A stretch of DNA of 30,987 bases from Didymodactylos carnosus (GCA_905250885.1 CAJNOQ010001495.1:1-30987), one strand, 5' to 3'; positions 22,601-30,725 are shown, counted from the first letter of the stretch. Notes: generated by a model from the sequence alone, not told the origin. Made by a program: numbers and translations.

Positions 22601-25115
22601 CTTAAAAAACCTTTAAACGCTTTAAATCCTCACTGTAAAAAAAAAAGTATGTAAATAATACACTGAAAGTGAACGCCTAACGATTCCTAGTAACCGTTTA
22701 GAATGTATGGTGTATAAAATACACACTGAGAAGTGACCATATAGCTTTACACAGTAAGATCAATGATACAGTTTGGTTGTATAAACTGTTGGGGCTGAAA
22801 ATGCTTTAGATTCATTGGAATCTCACATATAGCGATAGGTTTATATTTTCACTTTTTTTATTATTCGTTTTGCCTCAAAATGACAGTATGTATACTTTTG
22901 AAGGCCGTGATCACGATTTTGAAATTATTTTTTCATTTGATGAAGTTGCTAGTGAGAAAAATGAAAAATATTTAAATTTTTTAGCACACTTAGCTTGACC
23001 ATCTAAAAAAAGTACACACTTTTTTTTTACAGTGTTCTGCCATTTAAAATGGTCGCTCATAATGTACAAAATGTAAAAATGTTACTTGATTGCTGTTTTT
23101 TTTTTCGGTATTTTTTATTAAAATTTTGCAAAAATGTTTGTCCTGAATAAAAAAAGAAGAAGTTAGATTTAAATCAAAAATTTTCTTAGCAAATTTATAA
23201 GATTTCTGTAGAACAGATGTTTTGAGAGTACAACGTTTTAATACTTCTGTTTGTACTTTTCAGCCGGCGCCTCAACTCAAGATCAATTTCAAGTTAGAAT
23301 TCAAGGACCAAATACTATACGTGTAAGACCTGGTCAAGATGTACAAATCTTATGCGAAGTAGTAGCAAATCCACAACCCTATGTAAGTCAATATTGAATT
23401 CCTCTTATATCGCAACAATTTTCTTATAAACATAAAAAAAGATTTTCAATTATTGAGAAATGTTAAAATATTACACTCTTGAGCGTCCACGGTTCAAATA
23501 TGAATATATGTGAATTTTCTGTTTAGGAACCAGTTCGATTTTCTTGGCAAAAACAAGGTGCGCCAATTCCAAATGGTGCCGATGGCCGTTTAGTATTGCG
23601 TAATGTTGGAAGTCGTGATGCTGGTATTTATATTTGTACAGCATCGATCCCAGGACAAGTTGTCACATCCGATATTGTCACATTAGAGTTAGAAAATGGT
23701 TCAGGTAAGTCCGTTTAGTATTTTGTTTGTTGCGTTGCTTCATGTGACTGCTGCTTCAAAAGCTTATCATTCCAAAACTCTTCTTCTCCTTCCCACCTGA
23801 ACTCGATCAATTAATCAATCGAAATGGTGTCAGTGATCGAATAATTTAGCTCTTGCATCGGTTTCATGGAATATAAAACAAATTGAGTTGAATGAAGGAC
23901 AACGATTAGAAGCATTATGTCAATTTACATCGAATACAAATTTTCCACCATCGTCATTACGCTTAAGCACAACAAAAAATCAGTTACCTGTACAACAACC
24001 ATTAGGACTACAATTCACTAATGGACTTCTCACATTGTCATCTGTATCCATGCAAGATGATGGACTAGAATTAAAATGTGCAGCACCATCTGTGTCTGGA
24101 TCACCAAGTGATACATTATCTATTCGAGTTCGAGCAAGTAAGAATTCCTAACCTCCTTGATGCAACGCTTTTTGCTTCTACTCACACTTTATTTATTTTA
24201 TCATACATGTCTGCTAACATCAGATTAAAAAAACGCGTTTTTTTGTCCTATTAGATGATTATCCGGGTGGTAACACCGGTTATTATCAACAACCAGAAAG
24301 AGAACGACATGGATTTACTGCTCGTTTTGAACCATCTGATTTATCAAATCATCAAAGTGGAAGAGATGTTCAATTACAATGTACAGTTGACGGTGAAGTT
24401 GAGAAACCAGTACGATATACATATACCAAAGATGGAAGAGCTTTAGAAGACAGTAAGTTATATTAGAGTAATATTTGATCTTTCTTAATTACTATTCTAT
24501 TTTTAGATGTTGAAGTTCATCCAAATGGTTTACTGATAATAAAAAATGCTCAAGCAGGTGACTCGGGAAGATACGTTTGTGATGTACTTTCTCAGCGTAC
24601 AGGTGCTACAACCAGAACACTCTATGACCTTCAAATACAGGGTAATAAACAAAATACTGTAAAAAAATCATCGTTTTCATTTTCGTTGTTGTGTAGATGG
24701 TGGGTACGGTTATGGTGGGTATCCACAAACTCAACAAGATATTGAAGTATTCGTAGCACCAAAAGAAGTAAATATTGCCCATGGTGAGACAGCAAATATT
24801 ACTTGTACAGTAAAAGGTACAAGTAATTACAAATTAACATGGGGTAAATATGCCCACGATACTTCATTGCCAGATTATGCAAGGGTAAGAATAGACATTT
24901 GAAACATAGATATGACTTAGTTGATGTATTTTTCATTCTCTCTCTCTATTACGTTGTAGCAAGTTGGTAATAGTGTAATTATATCTCCGCCAGCCGATAG
25001 AGGTTTGGGTGATGAGATGAGTTATTATCAATGTCAAGTTGAAGTATCAGGCGAAGGACAGCCAAGACACGATTATGTTGTGGTTAATTTGAGACAACCA
25101 ACTAAGAAGGTATAA
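10193..25115 (+). CDS. HSPG2: Perlecan-like basement-membrane proteoglycan, 43 coding exons, lacking laminin-G domain V
   Basis: This gene encodes a secreted matrix protein of about 2,165 residues; its domain order is that of perlecan (HSPG2 in vertebrates, trol in fly, unc-52 in worm). I joined 43 exons by hand: each has a GT donor (one GC) and an AG acceptor, all phases agree, and the joined length of 6,498 nt is divisible by three. Domains in order: signal peptide (1-22), RLKR site (about 34-37), four-Cys module (43-79), Ser/Thr/acidic region (80-357), Ig1-3 (about 358-687), LDLa1-3 (688-835), Ig4 (836-942), laminin-EGF (943-1076), LamB with flanking laminin-EGF (1077-1341), Ig5-12 (1342-2165). 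Perlecan binds growth factors and cross-links laminin, nidogen and collagen IV in basement membranes. The start ATG leads directly into a signal peptide. The stop is TAA at 25,113. No laminin-G exon is visible downstream. Family identity is strong; individual splice sites are manual predictions. Confidence 0.9.
10804..13458 (+). CDS. HSPG2: Perlecan-like gene, exons 4-8: Ser/Thr- and acid-rich region
   Basis: The exons are 10804-11127, 11414-11437 (24 nt), 11654-12076, 12466-12489 (24 nt) and 13420-13458 (39 nt), all phase 1 at both ends. They encode about 278 residues dominated by Thr, Ala, Ser, Asp, Glu and Gly, with almost no Cys or aromatic residues. This composition predicts a disordered, O-glycosylated, mucin-like stretch. 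Residues 187-189 form Ser-Gly-Asp, followed closely by Ser-Gly at 192-193; SGD is the heparan-sulfate attachment motif of perlecan domain I. Because the exons are symmetrical, any of them can be skipped without shifting the frame, so length variants are likely. No SEA module is recognisable here, unlike vertebrate perlecan. The last exon ends with a GC donor. Confidence 0.75.
12908..13200 (+). pseudogene. Probable decayed duplicate exon in the Ser/Thr-rich region
   Basis: A TAG acceptor-like site precedes an open stretch starting Asp-Ala-Ser-Ile-Asp-Val, which resembles the start of the exon at 11654 (Asp-Ala-Ser-Val-Thr-Asp-Val) and ends Ile-Glu-Ser-Thr-Thr-Thr before a GTAATA donor-like site at 12982. 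Its length of 74 nt would shift the frame, so it cannot be a symmetrical exon like its neighbours. Acidic coding-like sequence continues to about 13,200 ([18 protein letters not shown]) interrupted by stops. I read it as an old exon copy now lost; a rare alternative exon is the other option. Confidence 0.4.
13459..14354 (+). other. GC-AG intron of 896 nt
   Basis: The donor is GCAAGT, the usual form of the rare GC donor, and the acceptor is TTTTATAG. The phase (1) joins the 39-nt Ser/Thr exon to Ig1 without a frame change. Inside are AT-rich sequence and a short open stretch near 13,720-13,840 that I cannot assign. GC donors are often used less efficiently, so skipping or retention is possible here. 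Confidence 0.65.
14355..15931 (+). CDS. HSPG2: Perlecan-like gene, exons 9-15: Ig domains 1-3
   Basis: Ig1 is on 14355-14536 and 14596-14821, Ig2 on 15051-15175 and 15238-15382, a 33-nt linker exon lies at 15443-15475, and Ig3 is on 15593-15726 and 15787-15931. Ig1 has the B-strand Cys (HTLTCTV), C-strand Trp (LYWIQ) and F-strand Cys (GKYTCSA). Ig2 has EIRCEG, VQWYF and GNYRCSI. Ig3 keeps the fold signature (YRWTF and [10 protein letters not shown]) but both disulfide positions are replaced (VTLEA and YTVEA), so it is a cysteine-free Ig. Each Ig is cut by a phase-0 intron after the C-strand Trp region and bounded by phase-1 introns. Three Ig domains ahead of the LDLa repeats is an arrangement different from vertebrate perlecan, where one Ig follows the LDLa cluster. 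Confidence 0.85.
16003..17106 (+). CDS. HSPG2: Perlecan-like gene: three LDL-receptor class A repeats
   Basis: LDLa1 is on exon 16003-16161, LDLa2 on 16702-16788 plus 16850-16897, and LDLa3 on 16957-17106. LDLa1 is preceded by a short Pro/Gln/Val repeat and has six cysteines ending in [11 protein letters not shown]. LDLa2 ends in [15 protein letters not shown], LDLa3 in [12 protein letters not shown]. The acidic D-x-S-D-E residues are the calcium ligands of this family, so all three repeats should fold and bind calcium. In perlecan these repeats form domain II. LDLa2 is split by an intron within its CDG motif. Confidence 0.92.
16224..16282 (+). CDS. Candidate alternative last exon after LDLa1
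   Basis: A strong acceptor (TATTTTCAG) begins an in-phase extension of 18 residues after the first LDLa repeat, ending TLLYTFTQG and then TAA. Using it would give a secreted protein of about 760 residues with Ig1-3 and one LDLa. Alternatively only the first six bases are used as a micro-exon before GTAGGA at 16230, adding two residues in frame. The main gene model skips it. No AATAAA poly(A) signal is obvious close downstream. Confidence 0.35.
17165..17485 (+). CDS. HSPG2: Perlecan-like gene: Ig domain 4 with the perlecan NWRLNWGH signature
   Basis: One 321-nt exon encodes a whole Ig domain (residues about 836-942) between the LDLa cluster and the laminin-type region, which is the position of the single domain-II Ig in perlecan. 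It has LRIQCTA, then [12 protein letters not shown], then [12 protein letters not shown]. The N-W-R-L-N-W-G-H run is the most specific perlecan signature in the gene. An extra pair of cysteines in the C-D region (HVCGDG and GRCTMK) probably makes an additional disulfide. Confidence 0.93.
17549..19168 (+). CDS. HSPG2: Perlecan-like gene: laminin-EGF modules around one laminin IV (LamB) domain
   Basis: The exons are 17549-17637, 17700-17814, 17878-18074, 18128-18487, 18545-18663, 18724-18832, 18896-19021 and 19087-19168. The first two encode an eight-Cys laminin-EGF ([10 protein letters not shown]... [14 protein letters not shown]). The third encodes another and starts a further one ([12 protein letters not shown]). 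The LamB domain follows (about residues 1080-1255), with [20 protein letters not shown] and an intact core. It is closed by [21 protein letters not shown], the split laminin-EGF that normally surrounds LamB. A last laminin-EGF ends in [11 protein letters not shown]. This is perlecan domain III, but with one LamB unit rather than the three of vertebrate perlecan. Confidence 0.92.
19241..21972 (+). CDS. HSPG2: Perlecan-like gene: Ig domains 5-8, lacking canonical cysteines
   Basis: The exon pairs are 19241-19383/19451-19640 (Ig5), 19699-19805/19864-20059 (Ig6), 20812-20894/21349-21553 (Ig7) and 21614-21714/21786-21972 (Ig8). Each pair carries the C-strand Trp (SVVWGR, RVQWRK, NVVWTK, NVVWLK) and the A-G-D/N-Y F-strand motif. 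Ig5 lacks the B-strand Cys (IQFQVL) but keeps the F-strand Cys (NYICTV). Ig6 (VIRLDQ, TYLAEV), Ig7 (IVQYTV, DYRVQV) and Ig8 (INIVPI, DYTIQV) lack both. All exons are phase 1 outside and phase 0 inside. A 752-nt intron splits Ig6 from Ig7, and a 1,291-nt intron follows Ig8. Confidence 0.87.
20060..20811 (+). other. 752-nt intron between Ig6 and Ig7
   Basis: The intron is AT-rich with canonical GTAAGT and CTAG ends. It contains a 13-nt motif repeated in tandem near 20,373-20,400 (GTGTATACTAACA) and a perfect hairpin with 9-bp arms at 20471-20479 and 20485-20493. I see no exon in it. Confidence 0.6.
20895..21348 (+). other. 454-nt intron inside Ig7
   Basis: The intron lies at the conserved phase-0 position inside the Ig fold. 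It is AT-rich, with GTAAGT and TTTGTAG ends. No other feature is visible. Confidence 0.6.
22201..22241 (+). CDS. Candidate alternative last exon after Ig8
   Basis: The acceptor TTCGTTTTAG leads into 13 in-phase codons (ending RQWSFS) and TGA. If used, the protein would end after the cysteine-free Ig run and lose Ig9-12. It lies in the longest intron of the gene, 228 nt past the Ig8 donor, followed by about 1 kb before the next constitutive exon; an AATAAA occurs near 23,146. Confidence 0.35.
22631..23034. mobile_element. Candidate non-autonomous DNA transposon (404 bp) in the Ig8/Ig9 intron
   Basis: The left end CACTGTAAAAAAAAAAGTAT and the reverse complement of the right end match over about 22 bp, differing in poly(A) length and one base. 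No open reading frame for a transposase lies inside. I could not find a convincing target duplication at its edges, so the class is unknown. It fills a third of the longest intron of the gene. Confidence 0.5.
23264..25115 (+). CDS. HSPG2: Perlecan-like gene: Ig domains 9-12 and C-terminus
   Basis: The exons are 23264-23382/23527-23704 (Ig9), 23850-24137 (Ig10, a single exon), 24255-24452/24507-24641 (Ig11) and 24697-24884/24960-25115 (Ig12). All four have both disulfide cysteines: VQILCEV with YICTAS, LEALCQF with LKCAAP, VQLQCTV with YVCDVL, and ANITCTV with YQCQVE. Linkers before Ig11 and Ig12 are rich in Gly and Tyr. The reading frame ends with KKV and a TAA at 25113-25115. The stop lies inside a donor-like GTATAAAT, so transcript evidence is needed to exclude further splicing, but I find no laminin-G coding sequence in the remaining 5.9 kb. 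Confidence 0.85.
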
Positions 25116-26749
25116 ATAGGATGCACATCTACACGTATCTAAATAATATATAGGCACTCCTTAAGGAGTAAGTTATTGGGCATCTATATCGTGCATAAAG
25201 ATTTGTAATCACTAGTCAATATATTTATTTTTTTTATTATTATTTAGTACAACAACGTTCTCTATCGAAATATAATATAAACAAACTTCAAAATCCTCTT
25301 TTTTTTTCTTATATTTTTTGTTTTTCCGACTAATGGACTGTCAGTATCAGTCCATATAGATCACTGTTGCTTATTTACGTCATACAACTCTTACTTTTGT
25401 TTTATCTTGTCAGGCGTACCAAGGTATACATTTCATAGAAAAAAAAAAACAATATTCTTGAGAGAAGAAAGATAAATAATGCTTCTTTAAATCTAGGATA
25501 TTGTCTGTGAAAGAAAAGATAACAAATGTGCTTTCTCCATTAACTTGCTGCTCAATCGCATACTCAGGCTTCCTGCAATATGTATGCTCTCTGTTTTCTG
25601 TTAGTGAATGCTTCTTAGCTTAACATCGTTTATATATCTCCAACAAGTTAAAAAAGTATAGCTTACTTTAGTCATGTATTTCTGTATGATCTCAAACACC
25701 TAAATTCGAGCTTAATGTATCACCTGTTTTTCTTTGTTGATTATGCCGTATTACTGTCCGGTGTGTAACTAACTATTCTTGCCAGAACTCGAATAAATAT
25801 CCATTTATTAGCAGTGAATAATGTGACTAAGATGTTTAATGATTTAGATTAGAAATATCTTGCTTGTCCTAATACTTTTAACTAACTGCTTACTATTAAC
25901 ATTGTTTGCTTTTTTTGTGCATAAATGTTTTTTATACAGAAAACTCTTTTAATTATATTTTGTTGCTAATCGTTGTTTTCTTAATTGTAACTGTAACACA
26001 GTCTTATGTATGTTGTAGTAGCCTTGACATTCATTATTTCTATATATTCTATTTATTTATACTAGAAAATTTCAAAACATATTTTACGGTGTTTGTTTTT
26101 TTCTTCTTCTATGATGGCTCTCAATTTGTTTTTGTTTTCGTTTCAGTTTTGTGTTCAAGTTTTTTTTTACTCTTTTTACTAACAACAAGAAAAAAAGTTG
26201 AATCAATATAAAAAACAAATGTAGTTTATGCTGGTATGTTGTAGAAGCAAAAACAAAATTCGGACACCAGAAATAGAATCACTAAAACTTGTAGCTTAAT
26301 ATACAACATATAAATCATACATGATATAATGTAGTCTGATAGAACACAGTTTTCGATCATTAATATAACTATATATGCACTATTTTGGCTGTTTAAACTG
26401 CACAAAATAAACATATAGTTGTAGAGAGTAAAATTTAACTAATTATTAGTAGATCACTATTACTCCTGAGTTTTTCAACATATGTAAAAAACGTCTTTCC
26501 TATATAAATATCGTCAAACTAATACGAAGACTCCATTGACGCATGGATAAAGTGATATCCATTCTCAACCTATGGTATAAGTAAGTATAACGAGATAAAC
26601 TGATATAGTGCCGGTAGAAACTTCAAACATAACGGGTGCCACAGAATAAATGTTACCTTCAGCATTTCGTCAATATCTCTTTCAAATTTTATTGCCCAGA
26701 CTTGAATTTTATTCAAAAGATTCCTCGTTCAGTTCTGTACAAAACAATG
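25116..26749. other. Downstream flank and presumed 3' UTR of the perlecan-like gene
   Basis: The region is AT-rich with no supported coding sequence. A perfect 14-bp palindrome lies at 25156-25169. The first clear AATAAA is at 25792-25797, 677 nt past the stop; a CATAAA variant at 25194 is closer. Either could end the transcript. Confidence 0.45.
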
Positions 26750-27250
26750 TAGTTTTATTAACATAAAAAATAATCGTCCTTGTTCGACGCACGAGATAAT
26801 AGATTGTGGTCTAAAATGACAGTATCTTTCAGTTCTTTGACCAGAGTCCTGTTTGATATCACTTTGTCGTACTTGGTGGCGTGTACAAACTCATCCGAAG
26901 CAGAATAGTTCAAACGGTTCAATTTGGCCAACGATCCTTGTCGATGAACGAGGAAAAAAATGTCTCAACATCATTCTTGAATTAATAATAAATGTGTGAT
27001 CTCGCGCAATCTTTCTGAGAGGTACGATCATTTCCGAAATCGTTGCTTTATTTGAGATCCACAGAAGAACGTTTTAGATATCTCGAGCATGATCGATCGA
27101 TTCTTTGTCATAAATAATCAAGGACGTTAACACCTTGGAACATGCATCCAACCAAATCATAACCTTTTGAAGAAAATTTTATCTATGTTTGATGTCACTC
27201 ATCTCATCGGTTTCAGCAGGATTCACTGCCCCTATCCGATTTTCTTTTGA
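26750..27250 (-). pseudogene. Decayed Tc1/mariner-type transposase relic
   Basis: Read on the minus strand, fragments of a DDE transposase appear in family order but in different frames: KVMIWLDACSK (27149-27166 onward), DKESIDHARD, FIDKDRWPN (26922-26948) and LNRLNYSASDEFVHATKYDKV (to about 26860), then TLVKELKDTV. In intact relatives these correspond to the VMVWxG beta-strand, the FIDKDxWPPNSPDLNPLDY catalytic block and the following WDEF helix. At least two frameshifts and several stops break it, and the catalytic N-S-P-D-L-N run is no longer readable. No terminal inverted repeats were found around it. Confidence 0.7.
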
Positions 27251-29180
27251 GTAAAGTACCAGTAGTAGAGCCCGATTTTTGATATTTTACTTTCAAAATA
27301 ACAGTCAGTGTCAAAAGTTCAAAATTTGAAAACGTCTCCCAACTCCAGGCAATGTTCCAACCAAACGTTATAAGAATTTCAAATAGAAGCCCTAAAATAT
27401 GCATCGTAATCTAGTGTCACTTAATGTCAAAAGCGAACTTCGCGTTCACACCAGTTCGTAGCTGCAGGATTTCTCTGTAGCGATGCAGAGAGCTCGATTT
27501 GGTCTTAAAATGGAGCTAACACACGTGGCTAGAGGATAGTAGAGTCCGATTTTTTACACTTAATCTAAATTTGTGATTAGAAAAACATTTGTATGCAAGT
27601 TAATGAGATCTCATTTTGATTAGCACTGTTAAGAAATGCTACAACTAAGTTGCTTTAGAGCTACTTTTTCTGTCCATTTTGTATTGATAAGAGACAGTTA
27701 GTGCAAAAGTCAGTTGTTCAGCGTTTGCGGAAAACTACCTGAAAAACTTGCAGAAATTTTCGATGAAGGCCTTACTGTCATGGATTCTGACAACAGGCAT
27801 CGTGGGTTATCTAATAATGTACTTAGCTCAATATTGACTTTTTTATAAAAATTTTGTGTTTCTGAGGGAGGCCTTAAGTACTTTGGCTTTTTACTAGCAT
27901 CTAACCGAGGATCATAATAGACCGACATCCCACGTATAACGACATCGTAAAAACTTTTACTGTGGGGCGTATTATAACGACATGTCACTCTATTGTGTCA
28001 TCTCACACCAAACAAGATATGTTTAGAAGAGCTGCACGTGCCTTGTCTTGTTAATCTGACAAAAAATCTGTAGATTTCTTAGACAAGGAAACAATTTTTT
28101 AACTCTAAATCTTTTTACTCTGTCAAGCGAGGTTCTCAATACCTTTAAAAAACAAAATTTCTCATCGAAAAATGTTTTTTAACCTTTGGACACAATAGAC
28201 CGACAACCAATAGAGAACGACACTCTAAAATCTTGATGTGTCAGGACACAATAAAACGGCATGCCGCTCTATTTTGATCCCGGGTTTATTAACTTTCAAA
28301 CTTGAGGATGAATAAGACCACGCATTATGTTTTAGTTAAAGTTTTAAGTTGACGAACTTGTGAAAGATAAACTAAAAAGTGATCTCTTTTTGGCATCTTC
28401 TACTGACCATTATCCTGAACAATGTTTGACCCATTGATGATTTAGGTGCTACACAAAAGCCGTATCATTCAGTAATCTACTTTTTAAGTGATATATCTTA
28501 TTTGAACTGGCACACTTCATAAAATAAATTGATGAAATCATCAGTGGAATATTTAGTGTAGGTAATGTAAGTTAATTATTGATAAGAACGATCTGGATAA
28601 ATATCCATACTGAAAAAAAATGAAATTATTGTTTATTCACGAGATTTGATTGATGACAAATCAAATGTCAAATAACTACGAGCAATAATAGTGAGAAATC
28701 CTTTATCTAACAGGTACTTATATATCAAAGCAATATTAGGTGATAATTGTGCAAGAAAATGATGATAAGGTAAGATGTGCACAGACTGGATATGACAAGA
28801 GAAAGGAAGTAGCAAAATAGATCACCGAGATCAACAAGTTCTTAATCTGTGGATGAGAACCGGTGATATTATTCTGCGTATATTCCATGGGTATTAGCCA
28901 GTTTCAAGGCTAATACCCGGCTGATATTTCGGTGATGATGGCCAAAAATAGTAGTAAGGCAGGTGTAATGAGACTCAATTGACTATCAAGTCTATAATGT
29001 TGATAAACGCTAAAAAATAAATGTCAATATTGAATCCTTCTAAGCAAATTCGTAAGACGAATTTTTCTATATATGAACTATTATATTCAAAATAAAAATT
29101 TTCAGAATATCAAAATCTTCATAAATCCCACATATTTATGTAATTTCCTCAAAAAAGTATCCTTTGACGGTTCTCATACA
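27251..29180. other. Intergenic region with short diverged repeats and hairpins
   Basis: No gene is supported. The segment may hold the upstream part of the transposase relic, unreadable. Two copies of a 20-nt motif around GTAGAG(C/T)CCGATTTTT lie near 27,264 and 27,538. A motif like AATAGACCGACAT recurs in diverged form between 27,915 and 28,270. A perfect 11-bp hairpin sits at 28889-28918. Confidence 0.5.
28889..28918. repeat. Perfect 11-bp hairpin
   Basis: GGGTATTAGCC and GGCTAATACCC are separated by 8 nt. Weaker inverted similarity extends outward (ATCACCGAGAT near 28,822 with ATTTCGGTGAT near 28,927), so this may be the centre of a small fold-back element of about 115 bp. Confidence 0.6.
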
Positions 29181-29186
29181 TTTATT
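29181..29186 (-). terminator. Possible poly(A) signal of the F5/8C gene
   Basis: AATAAA on the minus strand, about 145 nt downstream of the stop codon. It is a common hexamer in AT-rich DNA, so the assignment rests on position only. Confidence 0.35.
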
Positions 29187-29330
29187 AGTTTGCTATTCAC
29201 AAAATCAAAACATTTTCTCAACTTAAACTAACTCACCAAGTAACTTAGCAAAATGACGCTTCTGACAAACGATATATTTAATATACATTTTACTATTCAT
29301 TTGTCTCACAAAATTGGATATATACATATA

Positions 29331-29966
29331 CTAGTGAAAATACTTTGTTATTAGAGCAAATAATGTGATAAAAATATACGATATATTAAAACTGTGTTTC
29401 ATTGATGCCCCATAAACTTGAACATTTATCCACGCAACCCACGACGGACTTTGTAATGTTTTAATTTGAATATATCTCACATTATCATATGGAGGTATAA
29501 ATGTATGGACTAGTCGATCTCCTCTCAGTGTTGTAAAATTGAATTCTCTCACCATTTCTAAATGATTCTTATCCGCACCGACCAATATATGATGTATCGT
29601 TTCACCAGGAGGACATTGTTCTACATGTAAACGTATACAATAGATAGTGTGTTTTTGATTTAAATCTAATTGAACGTATTGTGGAGCAAAAGCACCTGCA
29701 TTCCAGCCAATTATTTCTCGATGAGGATCTACAATCCATTGAGCCTGTTGTGCTGCTGTACCATGCGCTGTATAATGGTTTGAGAATGTTACTGTTGCTC
29801 TAAGCGAGAGAAGTGACGACAGTTTATGTAATGAAATGTAGTCACATATGGTATCTGGACACGACGATGAAACGTTTAAAAGTTCAGTTTCATTAGACAG
29901 TTGAGCTCTTGTATAGGTTAGTAAAACGGCACTTACTATTAAAAAAGAAAACATTTTAAAATGCAT
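29331..29966 (-). CDS. Secreted or GPI-anchored F5/8C (discoidin-like) domain protein
   Basis: This intronless gene encodes about 211 residues. I start it at the ATG at 29966 (MHFKMFSFLIV...) because the ORF upstream opens only with a non-ATG codon; a second ATG four codons later (29954) is equally good. A signal peptide (FSFLIVSAVLLTYTRA) is followed by a galactose-binding-type F5/8C domain: a WIVDP segment, YVQLDLNQKHTIYCIRLHVE, the VREFNF region and VRYIQIKT with WVAWINVQVYG at the end. Such domains bind sugars or lipids on cell surfaces. After GAS there is a C-terminal hydrophobic tail (YIFITLFALITKYF), which fits a GPI-anchor signal or a terminal membrane helix. A TTTATT at 29181-29186 (AATAAA on this strand) lies about 145 nt past the stop. 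The physiological ligand cannot be inferred. Confidence 0.8.
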   Translation of the reverse strand: MHFKMFSFLIVSAVLLTYTRAQLSNETELLNVSSSCPDTICDYISLHKLSSLLSLRATVTFSNHYTAHGTAAQQAQWIVDPHREIIGWNAGAFAPQYVQLDLNQKHTIYCIRLHVEQCPPGETIHHILVGADKNHLEMVREFNFTTLRGDRLVHTFIPPYDNVRYIQIKTLQSPSWVAWINVQVYGASMKHSFNISYIFITLFALITKYFH

Positions 29967-30299
29967 GGCTCCGTTTTTTAGTGTAAAAACAATCAATAAC
30001 AAGTAATCCGTCTTTAATAAGAATGATAACACAAGCCTTGAAAATTAGTGTCGAGAAAAAAAAAATGCAATAACTTCAATTTTAAAGAGAACAATACTAA
30101 AACTTGTCCTTGAAAACGGCATGTATGCAACTTCAACGAATTACCTCGATTTATTGGGTATTAGTTATCACTCTAAAAAGATGTATTTCTACAGTACATC
30201 TATTGGAAACGTTTTCAATATCCTTGACTCGCGTAATAATGAAGTATAACTCAAATTATCGCAAAATTACACCGTCAATTTTATCGTTTCGAAAAGTAG

Positions 30300-30725
30300 T
30301 TTCTACTTTCTAAAAGTAAAAGAAAGCTATCTGGACAACCATCAGTCCGATCTGAGCAAGAATTTCAAGGAATTTTGGACATATTGAGGAAAAGTTATGG
30401 TATAATTTTTGAGACTCCATCTATTACGTTTTTAGAGATATTGCTCGAAAATGAGTCAAAATGGGCCATTACTGTCCGACAAATTTCTTCTCTAAGAAAG
30501 CAGCTGAAGAGCTCGGGATGGTTGTAAAATATTAGATTAAGTTAGAGTAACAACATAAAAGAGCTGAATTCTTGAATTTGTTCTGTGTCATTTTCCAAAG
30601 GATTTTATTTCAACAATTCGAAAAAGCGGAACAACTGGTATGTAAAACAAGGGCAGCCTAAATCAAAATTTCGGTTCTGGTATGTCATTTCTACGGCTGT
30701 TCGCTTCAATTTAAGACCGACCTGA
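30300..30725 (+). pseudogene. Decayed Tc1/mariner-like transposase, N-terminal part
   Basis: An open stretch of 75 codons (30300-30527) reads SGQPSVRSEQEF then ILDILRKSYG and VRQISSLRKQLKSSGWL, which looks like the helix-turn-helix half of a Tc1-like transposase. In the same frame, after three stops, comes WYVKQGQPKSKFRFWYVIS, which resembles the K-G-x-P...K-x-K-x-x-V-W-G-x-I-S block before the first catalytic residues. Stops at 30525, 30543 and 30573 break it. It differs in sequence and strand from the relic at 26.8-27.2 kb. The match is by eye only. Confidence 0.5.

Noticed and set aside
25414..25423. A possible 10-nt exon (GCGTACCAAG) after the last exon
   Set aside because: It is in phase with the last exon but leads to no further open exon; the next acceptor gives an immediate stop.
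25906..26211. Hydrophobic 101-codon frame with an acceptor-like site, considered as a transmembrane last exon of the perlecan-like gene
   Set aside because: The acceptor phase (1) does not match the last exon (phase 0), and the sequence is low-complexity T-rich DNA that gives Phe/Leu/Val by default.
27710..27988. Minus-strand frame of 92 codons
   Set aside because: It starts with GTG, overlaps the diverged repeats and matches nothing I recognise.
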